Notes under the pieces: generated by a model
Databases searched by the model: none
The model's input: only the letters and a program-made list of their open reading frames with translations
What the model was told of the DNA's origin: nothing
Shown: positions 55,468-64,000 of the stretch, in pieces
Numbering within the stretch: the first letter of the stretch is position 1
Layout: each line of letters opens with the position of its first letter
Source: Polytrichum commune
Taxonomy: Eukaryota; Streptophyta; Polytrichopsida; Polytrichales; Polytrichaceae
Assembly (NCBI GenBank): GCA_950295325.1
Contig: OX485806.1
Coordinates: 47,425,169 to 47,489,168 of the forward strand
DNA: 64,000 nucleotides
Direction: 5' to 3'
Position numbers and translations under genes: made by a program

Positions 55468-58400
55468 CTAAAGTCTATGGTGAAATTTTATTTTCATATT
55501 GAATCATGAGAGACCATGCTAGCAATACAAAGTATCAAAAACCCACACATTTAATATCATATTTATGCCTCAAATGGTAAGGTGAACATGGGAATATTGC
55601 CACCTGACCTAGTTACTTGCGAGACAATGATTTGGGATATCAAACACATGTTGGACGCAAACACACGTCACCCAAAAGTTGTCGTTCTACGAGTTATAAA
55701 TTCAAGTACGGTTGAAAATATGGAATTATGTCAATGACTTGATGCACATTTAAGATGGAGCCAATAGCCCACACATGCAAGACATGCTCCTCCATGTCCA
55801 ACTATTAACGTTGGCCATTGGAAACCACATGCGCATTTTTTCTTAAGCGGCTAAGGAAGCAAAAACAATGGAATTTTGGGCCTTCAATGAAAGTAAGCGC
55901 GAGGCGGGATGCCAAATCCTTCGAGCATAGAGTTTGAACTCACAATGAAGGTTGTGTTTTTACTAAAATCAACTTTGATGCATTATGTTTGATCCGATTT
56001 TACATAATGTGTAAATAACATTTTGTATAATTTCTAGATAATTTTGTGTTCAATATCACTTTTGATATTAATGTCACATTGTTGCTACTCATTATGATTT
56101 GCTCAAAATTCAAGTTTTGTCAACATGTAATGAAATCATGGATAGGCAATTGGACACATGTTTGCTCAACTTTGAGGGACCTTTACTTCGAGGCATTGTT
56201 TTTGGATGTTCATGCATAGGATGCTAGGCTTTTGGGTGAATGGGAGGTTTGTGAGTTCAACGAGGACAACCATTACGTGGGTTTTTTAATATTGTCTCCA
56301 TTATCTATCCATGTTGTAGTGGATTATCCAAAAGGTTATATACTCATATTACATCCGCGACATGAGACATATGCTAAACCGGTTTGGGTGGCAATTTTTT
56401 TGTTTCAACCAGATTTTGTAACTCATAGTTTTCATTTTTGAAACTCAAGCGGAGTAGAACTAACCAACATCACGGAATAGATATGTGATTTGTCATTACA
56501 CATATTCGGATACAAATCTTAAATTTTGTTGGAAGGTGGATTATGAGCATGGTTTAACTTTGATACATATAGATTCATGTAGAGCTAACTACCTCCACTT
56601 GGTTCTAAAGTTGGTTGTATTGTATAAACCTAGAAAGTCTTCCAAATTAAGATGAACCAAATTATCTAGTCTTTTTGTTGATCACTTATTATCTTGCTTT
56701 TGTTTTTTGTTCATGGTTTTTTCCATCGATTGATGGTGATTTGTTCTTTTTATCACAACCTCTTAGTCATCTTTTAAAATTTTGTCTACCTTAGGTTTTT
56801 TTTAGTTGATGCGAAGGCAATCAATTATTAGCAATGAAATTTCTTAATGATAACCGCCGATCACTTGTGAGGATCTCTGTCAAAGTGATTTTGTTCTTCC
56901 TTGATAAATCTTCAAGTAGTCCTTCTTTAGCCTTAAGTATTAGTCTATTGGCCTTTCTTCCAAGTAATGATATTTTTCATGTCCCGTTGTTGTCCCTTAT
57001 TTTCTTCTTTGGAGTTGTTTTGTAGTGATAAAAAAATTCCTTTATTCAATTGCTAGATTATTCTCAATTTGTGTTGCAATTGTTATTTTAGCTCAAATTC
57101 TATTTCCTACCTCATTTTAACATCAAATAACCTTGTTTGTCGTTATAGATCCAACAATTCTCTAACCAACGTCATTATCGTATGGCTTTAGCTCGGCTTT
57201 AGTAGACTAAGTGTATCAAATTGTTGTAAAACCAAATAGCTCTAGTAGACTGAGTATCTTCATTGTTGTAGACCAAATAACTTTAGAAGGCTAAGTATCT
57301 ATTGTTGTGGTGAACAAGTAGCTCTAATAGATTAATTTTCTCTTTGTTGTTGTAAATCCAAGTTGTTAAGTTTCTTTTGGTTGTTGTAGAACCAAATAAC
57401 TCTGGTAGACTAATTGTTCTTGTTGTTGTGGAACCAAATAGGTCTAGTAAACTAAGTCTTTTGTTGTTGAATTACCAAATATGTCTAGTAGGCTAAGTAT
57501 CCAAGTAAGCCTTTTGAGTGGTGCATTTTGTAAGTAACCAAATAATCATTTTGAGTAGTTTTTTTATATGTAACCTAATAGCCAAGTAGTGATGAAATCA
57601 CCTTCAACCCTCGACCTTAGACTATGTAATCCATTGTTGACAAGTTTACACAAACATCACTTCCACCAAAATTGAACTGCTATAAATTTCCATTTTCTTC
57701 GAAGGTGGTCATATGCATGTTATTATCGGTATTTTTATTTTTATAACATTCTTTTTGGTAAGCTCTTACGAAGTCTTAAGGGGTAGATGCCCTAGGTTTC
57801 TAAGTTCATGTTCCTTTAAATCCTAATGTCAAGGTTAAGAGTCTATGGACGGGAATTCATTCATAGTCCAATATCATGTGAAATTACTCTTATATCTTTC
57901 ATGGTTTGAATAACTTATAACCACATTCAGTCAATTTAATTTCAAAGGTGCTTAGTCAAGAGCGTCAAAATCCTTTTGTATTTCAAGCATATTCCGTTGT
58001 TAATGAAAATCTACTTAGTTTGATGAATAACATTTAGTTTCTTGAATTTTTTTATTTATTCCATCATCCACAAAGTCCATGTTAACATCAACTGCAAAGT
58101 ACTTGATCAATGTTCTAGTTTCAAGAGTACATTCCAAAATTATACATGATCAATGCTCCCACATATTCCCACTCATCAAGGGGTCAATGGGTAAATAGTT
58201 CCCTTCACACACATAAATTACTTCAAAGTTCATTTACATTCCATTGAAAACCCTTGAGGTTCAATTTTTGTTGATTTCTCTTTATAGATTCATTTGTTCT
58301 CGGTTCCATTTTGATGTCCTTCCATATCCTCCCAGATTCATTATCTATTGATGGCCTTGCATGACTCATCTCTTCCAACATAAATGTCAACTTCAGTCGA

Positions 58401-60189
58401 TGGCCCTTTGCGTCATTCTTCAAATACTTGTCATGAATGTGATCCGATGTTGGCGGCTTCGTTAGTCATTTTGTCTTCTACATCAACATTTTATTTTATT
58501 TTGTAATTTTATTATGCCTTAATTAATTAAAATCTTCATGTGTAAATCTTAAGTTGGCCAACTCAAGGCTTGGATGGATATGTATGTGGACTCCTCTCTC
58601 TTGATTCACTTATTGGTTGTAAAACAAACATCAAAATTTCATATGTCGTATGTTTCCACAACGTTGATATGTCTCATGTATCCTCTTTGATTTGTTTGCT
58701 TCATAAATGCTTGGGTGCCTCACATCTCAACCTAAATTCCTATCGCTCATTTTAGTTTGCACCTCAGGTGCCTCATGTCTCAAGCTAAATTTCTATCATT
58801 CATGTTAGTTTTTCAGGCTCGAACACTTAGGTAAAATGTTTGTGGTAAAATGAAATGTATTATGGCCCTCAACTTGGCCTTTTTAAATATTTTTTCACCT
58901 CTAAATAATTTCAAATTTTCCTAAACATTGGTTGCATCTATATTTAGCAATGTATTCAATTATAGCATAAACTTAGAGTTTTAATTATATTTTCTCAAAT
59001 CTACATTGCTTTGAATGTTCTTCCTTATTACACATCTCTTCATATCTAGTAGTTGGATTCTCATCCATCCTAGTTTCATTAATCACGTATTCCTATGAAC
59101 GGGGATGTGTCTGGGCCTCTTCATTTCCCAAAGCGATCTCGTTTCCATTGGCCTTTGGTCGTTCCCGAGTCAATTGTTCCCATTGGCTGTCAAGTTCTTT
59201 TATCGGGCTCGTTCCCACTGGTCGTCGTCCAAGTTCCCAAACCGGCCCCATTCCCACTAGTTGTCCTCAACATTTTCCATCTTCCTCCTACCACTTCCAA
59301 GGCTTTCTCGTCCTCTCTTTGCCTTTTTGTTGGTTCAGTGTAGGCTGCTTGGTGACTCTTTCAGTAGCCATGTATTCCAAGTAATTTCTCTATAAGTAAC
59401 CAAGTAACCCAGTAGCCAAGTGTAATAATGCAACATGATTTCCAAAAAATGCTAGTTTTTTCTCCTACTAGTATTTCACAGTTGGCAATATCCATTGGTT
59501 GCTTCAAAGATCCCTAGGAGGTGCCACTAGCACGCCTTTGCATCTTTTCTATGTGGCCAACCCACCATGTTCCCTCAATCCACCCCTCACATGGCTGAAA
59601 CTACCTTATTAGATTTTTTTGCCAGAGAATTTCCCTTTTTCTTTGGTAGAATCATTGTAGATGGCCTCGTAATTGTAGTACATTGTACAAAGTATACCCC
59701 GACATTGGACCCAACTCCAACAAAACATGTATTAGAGCATTGAGCAGCTCTTAAACAATCATCATTATTGTTAAAGTACAAAGAATTTCTTAGACGGGTT
59801 AACATCTCCTTTGACAACAAGGGTTGCCATTGAGGTGCCCAACCATAGTTGATTTGAATATCCTATGGCCATCAAAATCCATAGAAATCTCTACTATTGC
59901 TTGGATAGGGATTGCTTGAACATGTTTTTTGTGGTTGCTCTACATCTCAGAAATAATGTTCCGCAATTCACTCTCCTAGATTGCAATGGCTACGACTCCA
60001 TCATCAAATAAGGTTTTTTCCACATGCTCTATTACGTGAGGTTCAATATCAAGCTGTGAGCCCAATATTGTGCCCACATGTGTTCTTAACATTAAAATTT
60101 ATAAAAGACCTTGGTGTTTTGTGGTTACTTGAAGTGTTAAAGCAATAACAAACGGGAGGCATTAGAACTTAGACATGGTTTTAACTGGG
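55468..60189. repeat. Decayed repeats, AT-rich, no gene
   Basis: About 55720-56150 is paralogous to 2150-2690 and about 56570-56700 to 10340-10460. About 57170-57560 is a degenerate tandem array on the theme TTGTTGTAGAACCAAATAG with CTCTAGTAGACTAAGTATC. A small tandem duplication of about 55 bp lies near 58705-58815 (GTGCCTCA ... CTAAATT ... TTAGTTT). ORFs are short and random. The last part, 59400-60189, shows nothing. Confidence 0.45.
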
Positions 60190-63100
60190 TGTCAGCCCTA
60201 AACCCCCACCTTTGTGCATCATAGTCCGGCTGACAGCTCAGGGCTCACACAAGCTAAATTGCTTCCCGTAGAACTCCAAGTCATTACCCAATGCCCCATA
60301 ACATAAATCTCAAACAAACTCCTTTATTCAATGCCACCCAAGGTACAATATTTAAGAATACTTCCTCTTAGTGGTTGTGATCAACCATCACCACCTATTC
60401 TCAACTCCATCACTAAATCACTTCACTGATCTAGGGCATTTCCCAATAGCCTTAAACATTAATCCTTATCAATTCTAAATCCTAATCCTAAAACTACCTC
60501 ATAATGCATTACCCTAAAGCCAGATTAATTATTAGATTAATTTCCCGCAAGCCCGGAATTATCCTTCCTTCACTTTGTTGCCAACAGCTACCTTGCTGGG
60601 TTGGTGAGGTCCAGCTGCCACGTGGCGCTTGTGATTAGTCCCGTAACCTCTCACCCTGACGTGCCTTGGGCTGCTTCCCAGCTAGCTTGCTGGTTGCAGG
60701 TGAGCTCGATTGGCTCTCGCCAGGCCATTGAAGCCAGACTCACCGATCTGACTCCACCCAGCTCGACCCGCATCCCATCAGCCCCCTGGTCATCAAACCA
60801 GGACGTCGGTCCTCCCGCTTTTCGCACCTCTAGTCAGTGACTATGGTTCAAGGCAGACTCATCTAAGAGCCATTCTTGCTGTCAGAACTTGATGTTCAGC
60901 TTGTGCAAGCCGAGATCTACCTCAACCCAAACAATCTCTCCATGTGGGCACAAGGTTCAGTTGGTTCCTTCCCTTCCAACCCACTGGTTGGAATTCAGAA
61001 TCATCAAGGACGATCTCAATGCCCCTTCTCTCCCCTGTTCCGCAGCATCACTCCTTCACCTCCATCAATTTTTGATCAGCTTCCCAATGCTCTAATCCAC
61101 CTGCATTGTCCCTCTTAATTACTTCCCCCCTTGACCCTCAATCCACAGTTTGACTGAGGTATCAGTCCCTCCTTGAGACATTCGGCCTTCCCTTACCGAA
61201 TTGCAGCGATCCACCAACTCAATTGCCAACTCCCACCCTCTCTCGACTTGTGTGCGCAAATTGGCCTTGCTTTCCAGGTGCAAACAGCTGCATCCTTCGG
61301 CCATCCCTTGGACAACTCTCCCCTTCCAGCCTGATTGCCCCAGTCTTTCGAATGTAAGCCCCTTCCCACTTCAGTCTGCGCTGCCCTCCTTGCGGCGCCT
61401 TGTGCTTCCCCTTCTTCGAGAGCAGAGAGAATGAGCGAAAGCTTGCCTAGGCCTCCTGGACCCCTCCCCGACTCAACGGAAATCCAACAGCTTATCCCCG
61501 AGGTTGGGAACGCCCCACCCCTTAAACAGACATTAATTAACCCCATTCATGTTAATAAGAACCCAGCTTGCAAGCCTAAGCCTTAATGCCTAAGAACCCC
61601 ACTAACCAACTTCTAAGCACCACGACTAATCCTACTATCACCAAGCACTAACACCCTAGCTTTAAACTTAAACTCAAATCCAAACTCAAGGCTTCCACTC
61701 TGTTTATGTTTTTTGAATAATTAATGCAAAATTAAAGCCTAAGTTTTAATTAACCTTAAGGGTTAAGAACATATGTGGGCTCAATATTGGGCTCACACTA
61801 GGTTAGATTTAGTATTGTTAGACATGAGATTGGGGTTATTTAAAGAGTAAGATTAAAAATAGTGAATTAATCAATTATAGTGTGAGAGTACATTAGGCCA
61901 AATAGGTTTGGGGTTAGGTCGTGTCCATTTAAGTGCGAGTCGCTAAAACGGAACAGTGGAAGAATGCATCGATGTTCGTTTAAGGTGAGTGGGTGTTCAT
62001 TAAGAGGGGGAGCAGGGCAGGCTTGGGAGGAAGACCGTTATCGTTGCTGGATTTCCAGCCAAAGGGAAGGGGGTTTGGAAGGAAGTTGGAATCGACCTCA
62101 TTCTCTCTTTCTCTCGCCAACCGAACTCCAGGAGGGAGTTGCAGTCGCAGTGGGTCGGGGCCCTGAGAAATGTCGTAATTTTGAAGTTGCCTTAGCTGCC
62201 CTGGCCAGCAAGATGCTAGGGGGCTTGGCGACAAGAGACGACAATGTTAATCCTTGGCTGAGTGGACAAGGGATTTAGACATAGGAAGTGAGCACAAAAG
62301 GAGATTTGGATCTGAAGGGCATTGCCACAGGTTGTGGAAGCTTGGCTTGAGGAGCTTACTCGGTGTGTAAATCACTCATGAAGCAGGGGAACGAGCCGGC
62401 GTATCTATGGGGGCGCTGGGTCCTAGAATGATAATGAGAGCTCTCAATGGGGAGATGAGTCGAGCAACTGCACAAGGCAGGTGAATCTCGGAGAAGAGTA
62501 TTCGAGCTTGCGGAAAACGAGGAAGAATTTGCACTTGAACTACGACCCAGGGACCTGCAAAGGGAGATTTAGTGCCAACAATCGAGCAAGGTAAGCTGTT
62601 TGCATTACTGGGAAGGGAATGTGTGTATGAGCTCCAGCACATTCTGCAACAGAAAGAAGGTGGAGGTTTACTGTTCCAAGGGACACGAGATAGAAAAGTG
62701 GAGCTGCAACATTGATAATGTTATTCCGATTGGGAGTAGTCAGAGGAAGAAGAATCCAGAGGGCATTTATGCACTAGCCATTCAATTCTATTTGAATTTT
62801 GCTGACCCAGTTGACTTAGTAGCGATGAAATTGGAGTTGCCATTGTCATGAGGTGGCCAACTGTAGCCGCAGCTAGTTATGGAAGGCCGGAGTTTACCGA
62901 GTGGCGCAGCAGAGTAGCTGCATTAGCATGAAGGGGAAATTGTAGTTGCTTGTTGAAGGAGCGTTCTGCCATAGGCAAGAGGCTTAATGCGGGGATGATG
63001 TTGGTTTACGGTGGTCGAAGGGCCTGAGAGGCAGCCGGAACAGGGTGCAGCTACTGCCAAAGTTATGGGAGCAGCTCATCCAAGCTGGAACAGGGGACGG

Positions 63101-63536
63101 TGGTGAACTGATGGCGCCAAGGGATAGGCATTAGTGGACTTGGGAATTAGGATCAGTGAGGTTGGAGAATTAGTGAAGAGGGTTGGGTGTAACCCAATTA
63201 GTAATTAGTAAGAAGGGTAGCTTGGGCGACCGTGTAATTAGGCGTTGGCCTTAACTCAAACTCAACATTATTCAATGTAGTAGGGTTTAGGGTTTTAAGT
63301 GTGGTGTGTAGAAGACATGATAGATGATTGTGTGTATGGCAATGATCACAAGGGCATAGAGTATTTCTCAATACTTGAACATGTGTTATTTGAATAAAAG
63401 TTGTGTGTTTGATATTTACATTATTGGAGTATTGGAAGCGGAGTGGCAAAGCTAAGTAAGGTCAAGCGATCACATGTGAGCCTTAGGCTCTCACCCAGAC
63501 TATGACGCACAAGGGTGGGAGTTTAGGGCTAACACA
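60190..63536. mobile_element. Foldback-like DNA element with long diverged inverted arms
   Basis: The left end TGTCAGCCCTAAACCCCCAC ... GTGCATCATAGTC matches the reverse complement of the right end, TGTTAGCCCTAAACTCCCAC ... GTGCGTCATAGTC, over about 65 bases. Inverted similarity continues inward, for example TTTATTCAA near 60323 with TTGAATAAAAG near 63390, and the 61421-61600 segment with 62020-62110 (CATTCTCTCT and GGATTTCC blocks). The left half is pyrimidine-rich and the right half purine-rich, as long inverted arms would produce. The centre is near 61750-61860. No transposase is visible, and I could not fix a target-site duplication. Confidence 0.6.
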
Positions 63537-64000
63537 AGCACCTCACTCGAGAGGTGGATTTTCTCCTATTTCTCATGTAAATCTTCTTGAAGCACTTTTA
63601 TGACGCCATCTTCACCATGGACAGGTTTTGAAGAGGCCGCCCGAGCAAAAAATTGTTTGTCTGCCCGCTAAACTACCCATGGTTTATCAAACCACACCTT
63701 AAGTTTTCATGCAGCTTGTGGATTTGATGCCATGTTCAAAGTAGTAAGCATCTTTAGTCTTTTCTTTAAGGCTTCCACAATGTCCCCATTAGTTGACACA
63801 AAAATATAGTCTACAAGGTTAGGTTTCCTATCCTCTTCCCCCAATTTATGCAACTTTGCCCAAATGTTGTTCAATTTGTTGTGTGCCCTCGCAAACTTAA
63901 TCCCATTCTCTCCATATTCAATGTTCAGTAAGTTATTAATAATATTTGTACAACCCACCAATTTATGACAATCATATGCCTTCTCCATGCCTACCATACC
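63537..64000 (-). other. Right edge with one unidentified ORF
   Basis: A minus-strand frame of 96 codons (63707-63997) reads MVGMEKAYDCHKLVGC and continues with LVDYIFVSTNGDIVEALKKR. It could be part of a larger unit beyond the window. I recognise no family. Confidence 0.3.

Noticed and set aside
59095..59384. Overlapping ORFs of about 80 codons
   Set aside because: Overlapping frames in a pyrimidine-rich repeat (GTTCCCACTGG theme), with no domain.

Overview
The window looks like nuclear DNA from a plant with a large, repeat-rich genome. The evidence is GT-AG introns of about 75-100 bp, Ty3/gypsy elements with an initiator-Met-tRNA-type primer site, a Mutator-like transposase with a SWIM finger, and AT-rich spacers full of decayed repeats. 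I cannot name the species; a non-seed land plant or other streptophyte is a guess. I see no convincing single-copy host gene and no rRNA gene. Almost everything recognisable is a mobile element, many of them nested.

Layout. 1-3.99 kb: old repeats, including a minus-strand fragment of a gypsy element (gag start, primer site, LTR end). 3.99-7.15 kb: a probable DNA element with short inverted ends, lying against a gypsy 3' fragment (7.15-8.49 kb). 8.5-12.85 kb: AT-rich degenerate repeats. 12.87-23.02 kb: a LINE with target-site duplications, ORF1, and an ORF2 that keeps a damaged AP-endonuclease and an RNase H but has lost its reverse transcriptase. 23.03-24.01 kb: a minus-strand solo LTR inserted in the LINE target-site repeat. 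24.0-26.9 kb: AT-rich spacer. 26.93-38.35 kb: a decayed Ty3/gypsy element with both LTRs, itself hit by two solo LTRs, an LTR fragment and a hAT-like element with an 8-bp duplication.

38.87-55.46 kb is the most interesting part. It is a 16.6-kb Mutator-like DNA transposon with terminal inverted repeats and a 10-bp flanking direct repeat. It carries (i) a minus-strand 11-exon gene (39854-43816), about 1014 codons, whose N-terminal part resembles the ParB/sulfiredoxin fold and whose C-terminal part has the motif order of a beta-class DNA N6/N4 methyltransferase; (ii) directly upstream, a 5-kb array of about 37 copies of a perfect palindrome (AGGCCTCGGATCCGAGGCCT core); (iii) a short, basic, RG-rich nuclear-type protein gene; (iv) divergently, a Mutator-like transposase gene with one intron; and (v) a small basic/acidic ORF at the right end. 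A ParB-like protein encoded beside a dense palindrome array resembles a bacterial parB-parS pair, and fusion to a methylase-like domain resembles prokaryotic ParB-methylase proteins. This arrangement inside a plant transposon is the candidate undescribed system. This copy is dead: it has premature stops and frameshifts, several of them explained by C-to-T decay.

55.5-60.2 kb holds decayed repeats, two of them shared with the left side of the window. 60.19-63.54 kb is a foldback-like element with long diverged inverted arms. The last 460 bases hold one small unassigned ORF.
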